A stretch of DNA of 64,000 nt from Vibrio aerogenes (lineage in GTDB: Bacteria > Pseudomonadota > Gammaproteobacteria > Enterobacterales > Vibrionaceae). The stretch is taken from contig NZ_AP024861.1 of the NCBI RefSeq assembly GCF_024346755.1, forward strand, positions 186,001-250,000. The letters run 5' to 3'. The notes under the pieces were generated by a model that was not told the origin of the DNA, made no database searches, and was given only the letters and a program-made list of their open reading frames with translations. How positions within the stretch are numbered: the first letter of the stretch is position 1; the number at the start of each line of letters is the position of its first letter. The translations under genes were made by a program, and so were the position numbers. This document shows, piece after piece, positions 54,863 through 63,134 of the stretch.

Positions 54863-55129
54863 TTACTCTTCTTGAACGTTATATTTTTTATCCAGAGCAT
54901 TCATTCGCCACACATAAATAAAAATCAGAGCAACGAATGTGTAGATGGATCCCTGTTGAGAAAACCAGAACCCAAGCTTGAATCCCCCTATCCGGATTGC
55001 ATTCAGAGGTTCAACAAATAAAACGCCGGCACCATAGGACACTAAAAACCAGACAGAGAGCAGTACTCCCATTAAGAACAGGTTCTCTTTCCAGTAAGCC
55101 TGCGCATGTTCGGATGATTCAAATGACAT
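54863..55129 (-). CDS. DUF4212 symporter small subunit
   Basis: This 88-residue protein with two membrane segments (VLLSVWFLVSYGAGVLF, IYTFVALIFIYVW) is the DUF4212 small partner that precedes VC_2705-type symporters. GGFKLGFWFSQQGSI is the family signature. The start ATG 55129 follows AGAGGAGAGTGTC. It is cotranscribed with the large subunit. Confidence 0.9.
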   Translation of the reverse strand: MSFESSEHAQAYWKENLFLMGVLLSVWFLVSYGAGVLFVEPLNAIRIGGFKLGFWFSQQGSIYTFVALIFIYVWRMNALDKKYNVQEE

Positions 55130-55398
55130 GACACTCTCCTCTTGTTGTTAAAATAATGTTTCATTTTTAATCTAGCAGGGAGAAAGGAACAAATCTGTTC
55201 AACTTTGGTATTGTGGTTATTTTGTTGTTTTTTATATAGATTGTGTCTTTTTGTGATCTTGGTTGTTATGTAAAATATTTGTTAACTCTAGGCGGTGTTA
55301 GCCAAAAGTCTGATACGTTCTGTCTATGGGTCTGTTGATCTTTTGAGTACGAATTTTGTTCAATCTAAAACTATTTATATAAATTGGAGAGAGGTTTT

Positions 55399-55473
55399 AT
55401 GAATTGGAGCGAAGGTTTTATCAGATGGGAAGAAAAGCGCAAATGCCAGCATATGGACTGGCTCATACGCTGA
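55399..55473 (+). CDS. Possible small protein of 24 residues
   Basis: A short frame (MNWSEGFIRWEEKRKCQH...) begins behind GAGAGAGG at six-base spacing, in the 357-bp region between the small symporter subunit and the broken regulator. I know no family for it and cannot tell coding from chance. The rest of this region is AT-rich, with the presumed symporter promoter toward 55130-55330. Confidence 0.3.
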   Translation: MNWSEGFIRWEEKRKCQHMDWLIR

Positions 55474-55486
55474 CAGGATGGGGGGA

Positions 55487-55912
55487 TTACTCGTTTAATT
55501 CACTCAGAAGAATTACGGCCTGAGTCCGGTTTTTGACCTCCAGTTTGCGGAAAATGGCGGTCATATGTGCTTTAATCGTCGCTTCGGACACATTAAGTTC
55601 ATAAGCAATTTGTTTATTCAGCAAACCGTCAGACAGCATGGATAAGACCTTATATTGCTGTGGTGTGAGTGTCGCTACTTTTTCGGCCAGGCTATCTGCT
55701 TGTGCTGTATTCAGTTTAATATTTTCGGGGAAATAAGGTTCACCTCTGAGTACCTGATGAAGTGCTGCAACCAGCTCCCGCATATCGCTTGATTTCGGTA
55801 TAAAGCCAAATCCGCCATGTTTTTTTACCTGTGAGACCACGGAGGCTTCCTCACTGGCAGAGATCACAACAACAGGCAGATCCGGATAGTTTGACTTGAG
55901 CTGGATCAAACC
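55487..55912 (-). pseudogene. crbR: 3' part of interrupted LuxR-type response regulator (CrbR-like)
   Basis: This fragment carries the second half of the receiver domain (LPVVVISASEEASVV, then GFIPKSS with the conserved Lys) and the complete LuxR-type DNA-binding domain (LTPQQYKVLSMLSDGLLNKQIA). It has no proper start: the apparent TTG is simply codon 70 of the original gene. Joined to the fragment at 57575-57782, minus the IS and one target copy, it gives one open frame of about 209 residues. Position beside the VC_2705-type symporter suggests the ortholog of V. cholerae CrbR (VC2702), the regulator of the acetate switch. Confidence 0.8.
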
Positions 55913-55951
55913 CGGTGTTTTTCAAGATAGTTGTCATCATCTGCTTAATAT

Positions 55952-56845
55952 TTAAGCTGCTTTTTCTTCGTCAATTTCTGGTGTTTTGTCCGGGTTTAAT
56001 TCAACCTTACCAACTGGCTCACAGTTCCTGATATTTCCTGACCAGCGCGCTGGATTCGCCTCTCGGTGTAACATCAAGACCTGTTTGCGGTTTTCTAAAA
56101 TCTGTTTGTCTTTTCCATGATGACGCTCATCTGGCGTCACGTAATTGAGCGCACTGTGTTTGTGCTCCGTGTTATACCACTGAACGAATCGCTCTACCCA
56201 TTCTCTGGCATCGTTCAGACTTCTAAATCCATTTGATGGCCATTGCGGGATATATTTCAACGTCCGGAACAGCGATTCCACATAAGGGTTATCATTACTC
56301 ACCCGCGGACGGCTGTAAGAAGAGAGCACGCCAAGCTCTTCCATTTTTGCTTTCAGTGTCAGGGACTTCATCGGGCTGCCGTTATCTGAGTGCAGGACCA
56401 ACGCCTGTTGAAAACATTTTTCCCGGAACACTGTCCGTTGCAATAATTCTGACGCCAACTCACCACATTCGGTTTCATGCACCTCATAACCCACGATTTT
56501 CCGGCTGTAAATATCTTCAATCAGATACAGGTAGTAAAACTGACCACGTACCGTTGAAGGCAGATAGGTGATATCCCAGGTGTGGACCTGATTTGGCTGT
56601 GTCGCAGTATAACTCGTTGGTTTTACAACTTTTTGTCGGCTCTTCTGGCGACCTCTCCCGGTCAGCTGTCCTGCTGCTTTTAAGACCCGGTAAAAACTCG
56701 ATTCACTGGCAATATATTCTCCTTTATCCAACAAGGCCGGAACAATCTGCGCGGGCGGCAGACTGGCATATTCTGCAGTATTACAGATGTCGATAATCGC
56801 CCTTCGTTCCTGCTCTGAAAGCTTGTTGACCGGCGCCGGTCTCAA
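55952..56845 (-). CDS. IS3-family transposase OrfB (DDE integrase)
   Basis: This is the catalytic half of the IS3 transposase. The rve integrase core holds the DDE triad: Asp in HTWDITYLP, Asp in LHSDNGSPM and Glu in NPYVESLFRTLK. ATG 56845 begins 297 residues, but the frame stays open upstream to the slippery site at 57046-57052, so the active protein is probably an OrfA-OrfB fusion read from there (DRKSLIALIHEACQSG...). It looks intact. Confidence 0.93.
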   Translation of the reverse strand: MRPAPVNKLSEQERRAIIDICNTAEYASLPPAQIVPALLDKGEYIASESSFYRVLKAAGQLTGRGRQKSRQKVVKPTSYTATQPNQVHTWDITYLPSTVRGQFYYLYLIEDIYSRKIVGYEVHETECGELASELLQRTVFREKCFQQALVLHSDNGSPMKSLTLKAKMEELGVLSSYSRPRVSNDNPYVESLFRTLKYIPQWPSNGFRSLNDAREWVERFVQWYNTEHKHSALNYVTPDERHHGKDKQILENRKQVLMLHREANPARWSGNIRNCEPVGKVELNPDKTPEIDEEKAA

Positions 56846-57006
56846 TGCCTGTGGTCTTTGATCGGCCTGAACCTTTCCACCCTGATACCAGCGGCGGTAA
56901 GTCCGTAAATCAATCTGCGCTTCATCACAGGCTCTGATTAACCGGCAACCACTCTGGCAGGCTTCATGGATCAGTGCTATGAGACTTTTCCTGTCTTCGG
57001 TTGAGG

Positions 57007-57510
57007 TCAGTCGTCCCCGGGATCTTCCCCGTAAAAGGCTCTGAGCTTTTTTCTCAGCACCAGTAAAGCTGCAGTTTCAGCGAGTGCTTTTTCTTTATGT
57101 CGCAGCTCTTTTTTCAGGGCTTTGATTTCCTGTTTATCGGCCTTTGCCTGTTTTTTCGCTTCCGCTTCCCTTTCTTTAGCCGACATAAAGCCCTGCATAC
57201 ATTCACTGCGCCACTGATGAACCTGCTCAGGGTACAGGCCTTTTTCACGGCAGTACTGACTGAGCTCTGCTTCAGTCATAGAAAGGGTGTCGGCAACAAC
57301 GGCCAGTTTGGTTTGTGCGGACCATTGTGAAGATGAAGTATGACTGTCTGGCAAAACGACTCCTGATTCTCTGAATGCTTTTCGCCAATTGTACAGGGTT
57401 GCTTCACAAATCCCTTCTTCTTTTGCCAGTTGAGCGACAGAAAGTGAATGTGGGGGTAACATTTTTTTCAGGATCGCTTCTTTTCTTTCTGGTGAATAGC
57501 GGGTCATCAT
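57007..57510 (-). CDS. IS3-family transposase OrfA (helix-turn-helix protein)
   Basis: OrfA binds the element ends. The 167 residues have a helix-turn-helix (LSVAQLAKEEGICEATLYNWRKAF) and a second similar segment (LSQYCREKGLYPEQVHQWR), then a charged coiled-coil region with KAKADKQEIKALKKE-type repeats. Codons 153-155 read AGA AAA AAG, which creates the slippery heptamer A AAA AAG at 57052-57046. A -1 shift there joins the OrfB frame, predicting a fusion of about 519 residues. Confidence 0.92.
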   Translation of the reverse strand: MMTRYSPERKEAILKKMLPPHSLSVAQLAKEEGICEATLYNWRKAFRESGVVLPDSHTSSSQWSAQTKLAVVADTLSMTEAELSQYCREKGLYPEQVHQWRSECMQGFMSAKEREAEAKKQAKADKQEIKALKKELRHKEKALAETAALLVLRKKLRAFYGEDPGDD

Positions 57511-57574
57511 TCCTCTTTAACCTCCCCTATGACTGGTTAATTTTTAACAGTGGCAACTATTCTGACAGAGGGGG

Positions 57575-57782
57575 AACCTGACATCCCGTTTGCACCAGGC
57601 ATTTTCAGGTCCAGCAGCACCAGATCGGTGTCTTCCTCCCGTGAAAGAATGGAAAACAATGTATCTAAAGAATCCGCCTCCAGCAGGTTGGCACCACTGA
57701 CGGCAAGATGAACAGCCTGAAAAAGCGCGTTTCTGAAAAGTGGATGATCATCAGCGATGATAATAGTGTAGGTAGAGTCCAT
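57575..57782 (-). pseudogene. crbR: 5' part of interrupted LuxR-type response regulator (CrbR-like)
   Basis: ATG 57782 opens a receiver domain: MDSTYTIIIADDHPLFR with the acidic pair, and LVLLDLKMPG with Asp58 as phosphate acceptor. Host sequence ends at Gly69 (GANGMSG). Beyond this the frame runs into IS sequence and stops at 57537 with 12 foreign residues. The product would be a truncated receiver without a DNA-binding domain, hence nonfunctional. An inverted repeat ATTGTTC/GAACAAT at 57820-57846 lies just upstream. Confidence 0.85.
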
Positions 57783-57932
57783 TGGTATTTATACTTTTTA
57801 TATTGAGCCTGATTAAATTATTGTTCTAATAGTTTTTTGGAACAATATAACAGGATTAAATTTACAGACTCAGTGTTAAATATGTGAGGTTGGTCAGTCG
57901 GGCAGAATGACAATCCTGCCCGTTGATTCTCA

Positions 57933-59711
57933 TTAATTGATGGCAAGATTATTCTGTCTGATATTTTTCTGAAAATCTTCAGCGGACAGAAATCCGGAGA
58001 TTTTAGCGGCAGAAACTTCTTTACCCTCTGCATCCCAAAACAGGATAGTGGGTAAGCCAAGGATATGAAATGAGCGCAGTATTTCCTGGTCGGCTTTGCT
58101 GTTATTGGTCACGTCTGCCTGAACCAGTTTGAAGTGAGCGAGTTGTTGCCTGACAGAAGCATCACTGAATGTATATTTCTCGAACTCTTTACAGGCGACA
58201 CACCAGTCTGCATACAGGTCAAACATCACGGGTTGCCCTGCTGATTTAGCCTGCGCTAATTGCTGCTTCAGTGCCTCCAGACTACTGACCCGGACAAACC
58301 GGAGTTCATGTGCCTGTTGCTGTGTTTGATGGTCGAGCAGGTAAGAGCTCACCGGTAGTGCTGACAGGCAGAGACCCACAATGGAAAACAGGGTGATCAT
58401 CCCCTTACGCAATGGGGTTGATGATAACATCCTGCCGGTCAGGAACAGCCAGATTGAGAAGCAAATCCCCAGCGTGGTCCATAAACCGGCAGACCAGGCT
58501 TCTGGCAAAATTCTTTCCAAAAGGAAAATAGGAGCCGCAAGCAGGATAAAACCAAATAAGGTTTTGACTTTTTCCATCCATGGTCCGGATCTGGGTAAGA
58601 ACTGATGACCAAATACAGCGATCAGAATTAACGGAATCCCCATTCCCAGACCTAAAGCATATAGGGCGATACCGCCGATGAATAAATCCCCTGTCTGGGC
58701 AACATACAATAAGGCGCCTGAAAGCGGTGCGGTTGTACAGGGAGAGCAGACAAGGCCTGATATCGCTCCCATCAGGAAGACACCAAACATCTGACCCTGC
58801 GTCTGTTTATCACTCAGCTGGTTCAGATAAGTTTGCAACCTGCCTGGCATTTGCAGGGTATAGACGCCGAACATTGATAATGAAAGTACAACAAACAGAA
58901 TGCTGAATCCGATTAAAACTACCGGACTTTGCAATAATGCCTGAAATTTGAGGCCAGCGGACGCAACAACCAGACCAAGCGCTGTATAAGTGAGAGCCAT
59001 TCCCTGAACATAAATCAATCCCAGTTTAAAAGCCTGATTGCGGGTGACGTCCTTACGGCCCAGAACAATGCTGGTAATAATCGGGTACATCGGGAAAACA
59101 CAAGGTGTGAACGCCAGACCAACACCCAGCAGTAAGAACAAAGGAATACTCCAGAGATTATCACTCAGCTTATCTGCCAGACGGCCCTGTTCCGATTTCG
59201 GGTTTTGAATCGGTTGTGATGATGGCGGTGTTTGTTGGTTTGAGACAGGAATCAGGGTCGGATCGATGGTCACAACCCGTGTTTCCGGTGGATAGCAGAA
59301 CCCTTTTTTCGCACATCCCTGATACCCGACTGTAATTTGGGCATTTTTCGTTGCATCAGTGAGGGTCAGTGTAACAAAGACAGGTTCGGTATAAACCTGA
59401 ACCTGACCAAAAAATTCGTCTTTGTGAGGGATGCCTTCCGGAATATCCCGGGATTTAATTTTTATATGATCCGCTGTGAACGACATCCGGCTCTGATACA
59501 GGTAGTAGCCTGGCTGAACCTGCCAGTCTATCAGTAGCTGATTACCTTCCTGATAAGCGTGAAAAGGAAATGCTTCATCTGCAGTCACAAACCGGGTTGC
59601 TTCCGGTGTCAGTATCGGTGAGCTGTTATTTTCAAACAGTTGTGCCTGAGATACTGTTGCAAGCAGAGAGATAAACAAAAAAACGATTAAACGCATATAT
59701 CTGACTGACAT
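57933..59711 (-). CDS. dsbD: Thiol:disulfide interchange protein DsbD
   Basis: DsbD carries electrons from cytosolic thioredoxin across the inner membrane to DsbC, DsbG and CcmG. The 592 residues begin with a signal peptide (cleavage near SQAQ), then the periplasmic alpha domain with Cys pair in GCAKKGFCYPP, an eight-helix membrane domain with the cysteines of TPCVFPMYP and CSPCTTAPLSG, and a C-terminal thioredoxin domain with Cys504 and Cys507 in DWCVACKEFE. ATG 59711 and ATG 59696 are both possible starts, since no ribosome site is clear. Confidence 0.96.
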   Translation of the reverse strand: MSVRYMRLIVFLFISLLATVSQAQLFENNSSPILTPEATRFVTADEAFPFHAYQEGNQLLIDWQVQPGYYLYQSRMSFTADHIKIKSRDIPEGIPHKDEFFGQVQVYTEPVFVTLTLTDATKNAQITVGYQGCAKKGFCYPPETRVVTIDPTLIPVSNQQTPPSSQPIQNPKSEQGRLADKLSDNLWSIPLFLLLGVGLAFTPCVFPMYPIITSIVLGRKDVTRNQAFKLGLIYVQGMALTYTALGLVVASAGLKFQALLQSPVVLIGFSILFVVLSLSMFGVYTLQMPGRLQTYLNQLSDKQTQGQMFGVFLMGAISGLVCSPCTTAPLSGALLYVAQTGDLFIGGIALYALGLGMGIPLILIAVFGHQFLPRSGPWMEKVKTLFGFILLAAPIFLLERILPEAWSAGLWTTLGICFSIWLFLTGRMLSSTPLRKGMITLFSIVGLCLSALPVSSYLLDHQTQQQAHELRFVRVSSLEALKQQLAQAKSAGQPVMFDLYADWCVACKEFEKYTFSDASVRQQLAHFKLVQADVTNNSKADQEILRSFHILGLPTILFWDAEGKEVSAAKISGFLSAEDFQKNIRQNNLAIN

Positions 59712-59907
59712 TGTTATGGATTAGGTCTCATAAGACAAAAATCATGCTAAATAATTCACTCAAAATCATGTTGTTATGGCATATATCAGCAAAATAGTGA
59801 GGCACAGCACAAGAATCACTTTCTGTGTACATTATATACCCAATTGCTCTCAGGATTCATGCTTATCGCTCGCACTTCGCGAGCGCATCAACGCGTTTTT
59901 TTCTGTA

Positions 59908-61794
59908 TCATGTCACCGACTGAATGGGGGGAACAACCGAAAGTGGCTGTATCCCATGAATTGAAATGCAGTTTTTACCTTTACGTTTAGACAGATAAAG
60001 TGCCTGATCAGCATGGCTGAAACATGCCTGAGGATCGTCTGTTATTTCAGCAACGCCGATACTGACAGTGAGCTGATGAGGATGAGCGCGATAATGTTCG
60101 ATCGCTTCACACAGCCTTTGCATCAGTTGGCGGGTTCCTTCTGGTCTCGCGTTTTGAACAATCACCGCAAATTCATCACCGCCAATCCGGGCGATAAAAT
60201 CAGTCTCTCTGAGCTTCTCTTTCAGTTGATTGGCCAGCCAGTGGATAATTTGATCACCGGTTGCATGTCCATAAGTGTCATTGATATTTTTGAAATCATC
60301 AATATCGATGATCGCCAGACAACAGGGGTATTGTGCTTCATACTGCTTTTTCAACCGGGAATAATGCAAGAGTGTTTTATGAAATTTCGCCTTATTCCAT
60401 AACATTGTGGCTGGATCTCTTTCATTTTTTTCTCTTAATTGACGGATCGTTTCATACTGTTCGGAAATATCACTCAGGGAATAAACAAAATATTGATTTT
60501 TTTTCATAGCACGCACCTCAACTTTGCAGGTTCTCGGCTTTTCCCTGCGGCCTAACTGAAGCTCTCCGTGCCACTCACCGGATTCATGAAGTTGCTTTAA
60601 AGCGTCTCTGTACTGGATCCCGGATGGATGCAGCGATAGGATAGGCTTTCCCTTAATTTCTGAAATTTCTTTATCAGCCAGCTCACAAAAACGCACGTTT
60701 GCATGAATGATCTGATGACGATCATCTGTCAGAGCGACGGCTGCACTGTTATCGATAACAATCTGATTGAACGTATGTTCGAGCCGCTTCTGTGAGTAAG
60801 TTTCCCAGAACAAAGACAGGATGGCGGCAATTAACCCCAGAATCAGCTCAAGTGTGATGGTGTTTGACTGAACCTCTTTTCCTCTCTGCGAGAGCATTTG
60901 CTGAATCTGCTGATGCGACATCATCACCATCAATATCAGGCTGGAAGAGGAGTTCAGAATTCCGGACTGAAAGTTCCGGAAAGAATAAAGTCCCTCTGAT
61001 GAATGATAGTCTCCATCCTTTGAGGTGAGCTGATGAACCGCTTTCCACAGCTCCGGTGCATCAATGGCCAGACTAGAAGGCCTGTGTGCTGCTTTACCGG
61101 GAAATGAATTTCCGGGATGGCTATTGATAATATAGTCCCCGTTGGTATTGATCAGACTCACATTGTAACCCTGTTCATTGGCCGTGATTTCCTCAATAAT
61201 ATCGAGTAGATTCAGGCAGGCAATAAAATAACCATGGCGTTGTGCTTGTCCCTCCACCGGAAAAATCATCCGGATGACCGGCTGATTCGTTTCTGGTTCG
61301 GTTTTTATACCAAAATAGCCTTGCTCTCCCTCACTCAGCTGGCGGGCATAGCGAAAATAGTTTTTGTCTGACTGATTTCTGAGTCGTTCATCCGGCACGA
61401 TATGTGGTTGTGAATAATTTGGTGGACTATCAACCCGGATAATTTCTTGCCCCTGAGTATCAATATATCGCAGCTGGTAAATGAACTTATTATTAATTAA
61501 TGTCACTAACCACTCATTCTGGATATATTTCTTGAGCTTGGGTTGTTCAGATACGGCAAAGTCTCCCAGCAGAGGGGAGTGGCTGAGTTGATAAAAAATC
61601 TGCTGCAAATTTTGATGTAAACTCAAAGTGCCAGATTCAATATAATTCAGGAACTGATGATTTTGCTCTTTTAGCTGTGTCAGCAGAAAACGTTGCGATT
61701 CATGAGTAAAGTGAAAATAATAACCCAGAGATATAATTGAAAGACCCAGCCAGAGCATGATCATTTTTTGAATTGTTCTTATTATCCGTTTCAT
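59908..61794 (-). CDS. Membrane diguanylate cyclase (sensor, PAS, GGDEF)
   Basis: The 628-residue protein is predicted to make cyclic di-GMP. Two membrane segments (about 12-28 and 312-328) enclose a periplasmic dCACHE-like sensor. A PAS domain follows (NSAAVALTDDRHQIIHANVR), then a GGDEF domain. The active-site motif GGDEF is intact at 538-542, and an RETD inhibitory site lies five residues upstream at 529-532, which predicts feedback inhibition. The ligand is not readable. There is no EAL domain. The gene is transcribed alone and is unlinked to a partner. Confidence 0.92.
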   Translation of the reverse strand: MKRIIRTIQKMIMLWLGLSIISLGYYFHFTHESQRFLLTQLKEQNHQFLNYIESGTLSLHQNLQQIFYQLSHSPLLGDFAVSEQPKLKKYIQNEWLVTLINNKFIYQLRYIDTQGQEIIRVDSPPNYSQPHIVPDERLRNQSDKNYFRYARQLSEGEQGYFGIKTEPETNQPVIRMIFPVEGQAQRHGYFIACLNLLDIIEEITANEQGYNVSLINTNGDYIINSHPGNSFPGKAAHRPSSLAIDAPELWKAVHQLTSKDGDYHSSEGLYSFRNFQSGILNSSSSLILMVMMSHQQIQQMLSQRGKEVQSNTITLELILGLIAAILSLFWETYSQKRLEHTFNQIVIDNSAAVALTDDRHQIIHANVRFCELADKEISEIKGKPILSLHPSGIQYRDALKQLHESGEWHGELQLGRREKPRTCKVEVRAMKKNQYFVYSLSDISEQYETIRQLREKNERDPATMLWNKAKFHKTLLHYSRLKKQYEAQYPCCLAIIDIDDFKNINDTYGHATGDQIIHWLANQLKEKLRETDFIARIGGDEFAVIVQNARPEGTRQLMQRLCEAIEHYRAHPHQLTVSIGVAEITDDPQACFSHADQALYLSKRKGKNCISIHGIQPLSVVPPIQSVT

Positions 61795-62001
61795 TATGCG
61801 ACCAAATGATTAGCTAAACATTTAAAACTTAGCTCAACGGTCAGATTTCCGCCAACATATTATAAAGCTATTTATTATCGGGGATCTCAGGGGCTGTAAA
61901 GCGGCAGATAAATTCAGGCAGACATTTGTCTTAATGTATAGAAAGCATCGGTTTTATGTGTGAATTACGCTAAAATGAGAGAATTAACAGCAGGAGGTCT
62001 T

Positions 62002-62481
62002 GTGTTTCCGATTATCTTAGGTTTATTTATTGCGGTGCCGGTGATTGAAATTGGTCTGTTCATTCAGGTGGGTGGCTTTATCGGGTTATGGCCGACGATT
62101 GGTTTGGTTCTGATTACTGCGTTTGTTGGCGCATCGCTGGTTCGTAGTCAGGGAATACAGACATTAATGACAGTTCAGCAGCGAATTCAGGCAGGGGAGT
62201 TACCGGCTCAACAGATCCTTGAAGGTGTGTTGCTTGCTGTTGCCGGTGTACTGTTACTGACCCCGGGGTTTATGACCGATATGATGGGGATGACGGTCTT
62301 GTTACCGGGGCCAAGAGCCCGCCTGGCCCGCTATTTAATGGGAAAGGTTGTGGTTCAGGGGCAGTTTAATGCCGGATTCGGTCAGAATACCTATCATCAT
62401 GATCACCCAGGTGATTCATCAGAAGGTCAGACCTACGAAGGTGAATATGAACACAAAGATGATCATGACCGTCTGAAATAA
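62002..62481 (+). CDS. fxsA: FxsA-family membrane protein
   Basis: FxsA is a small cytoplasmic-membrane protein that, when overproduced in E. coli, interferes with F-plasmid-mediated exclusion of phage T7. I choose GTG 62002, five bases behind AGGAGG, which gives MFPIILGLFIAVPVIEIGLF and 159 residues. An in-frame GTG at 61960 has no comparable site. Three hydrophobic segments are followed by a His/Asp-rich hydrophilic tail (YHHDHPGDSSEG). It converges on trmL with an 8-bp gap. Confidence 0.88.
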   Translation: MFPIILGLFIAVPVIEIGLFIQVGGFIGLWPTIGLVLITAFVGASLVRSQGIQTLMTVQQRIQAGELPAQQILEGVLLAVAGVLLLTPGFMTDMMGMTVLLPGPRARLARYLMGKVVVQGQFNAGFGQNTYHHDHPGDSSEGQTYEGEYEHKDDHDRLK

Positions 62482-62489
62482 AAGCCCGT

Positions 62490-62966
62490 TTAAATCGCGC
62501 CTTTGAAGCCGAGTTGCCGCCATGTTTCAAAGGCAATAATCGCGACAGCATTCGATAGATTCAGACTTCTTGAATCTGGCATCATCGGAATACGAATGCG
62601 TTGAGAATCCGGCAGGCTGGCGATAATGTCAGCCGGTAATCCACGGGTTTCCGGGCCAAACAGTAACACATCACCGGCCTGATAACTCGCATCAACATGA
62701 TGTCCGGTTGTTTTCGTTGTACATGCAAACAACCGGTAATGGGCTCTTTCTTTTTTCAGATAACCGATAAATGCGTCGTAATTGGCATGACGAATCACAT
62801 TTGCCAAATCATGGTAGTCCAGCCCGGCCCGACGAACTTTCTTCTCTTCCAGATCAAATCCCAATGGTTCAATTAAGTGAAGGGTGGCACCACAATTGGC
62901 ACATAAACGAATAATATTTCCGGTATTCGGGGCGATTTCAGGTTCGTATAAAGCAATTTCAAACAT
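62490..62966 (-). CDS. trmL: tRNA (cytidine(34)-2'-O)-methyltransferase TrmL
   Basis: TrmL methylates the ribose at position 34 of two tRNA-Leu isoacceptors. The 158 residues have the SPOUT motifs [14 protein letters not shown] near the start, [11 protein letters not shown], and [18 protein letters not shown] near the end, which form the trefoil-knot cofactor site. The length is normal. It is divergent from nothing and convergent with fxsA. Confidence 0.95.
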   Translation of the reverse strand: MFEIALYEPEIAPNTGNIIRLCANCGATLHLIEPLGFDLEEKKVRRAGLDYHDLANVIRHANYDAFIGYLKKERAHYRLFACTTKTTGHHVDASYQAGDVLLFGPETRGLPADIIASLPDSQRIRIPMMPDSRSLNLSNAVAIIAFETWRQLGFKGAI

Positions 62967-63090
62967 GGAAGGAACTTCATCAGCGTATTGGTATCAGGGA
63001 AGGGCAGTATATACCTATCCCCGGGCAACCTGAAGAGACCGATGACACGATGAATCATGAAAATGTGGTTATGCGGTTTTTGAACCGGCT

Positions 63091-63115
63091 GCCAGCCTTA
63101 TTTTATCAGGCTGGC
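63091..63115. terminator. Stem-loop downstream of cpxA
   Basis: GCCAGCCT and AGGCTGGC pair around TATTTTATC, about 20 bp after the cpxA stop. No T run follows on the minus strand, so it may only be a 3' hairpin. Confidence 0.45.
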
Positions 63116-63134
63116 ATACTCAGTCTGATGCCGG

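Larger units (their letters stand above)
55913..57574 (-). mobile_element. IS3-family insertion sequence inside the crbR-like gene
   Basis: The 1662-bp element encodes OrfA and OrfB on the minus strand. Its ends were placed by requiring the host gene to be continuous. This gives a 4-bp target duplication AACC at 55909-55912 and 57575-57578. Related inverted sequences TCAAGATAGTTGTCA (55922-55936) and TCAGAATAGTTGCCA (minus strand, 57565-57551) lie at the same distance, nine bases, from each tip, which supports the placement. The outer tips match poorly, so boundaries could shift by a base. Confidence 0.85.

Noticed and set aside
59867..59885. Short hairpin CGCTCG/CGAGCG between dsbD and the diguanylate cyclase gene
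   Set aside because: Only six base pairs and no T run on the relevant strand, so there is no support for a terminator.
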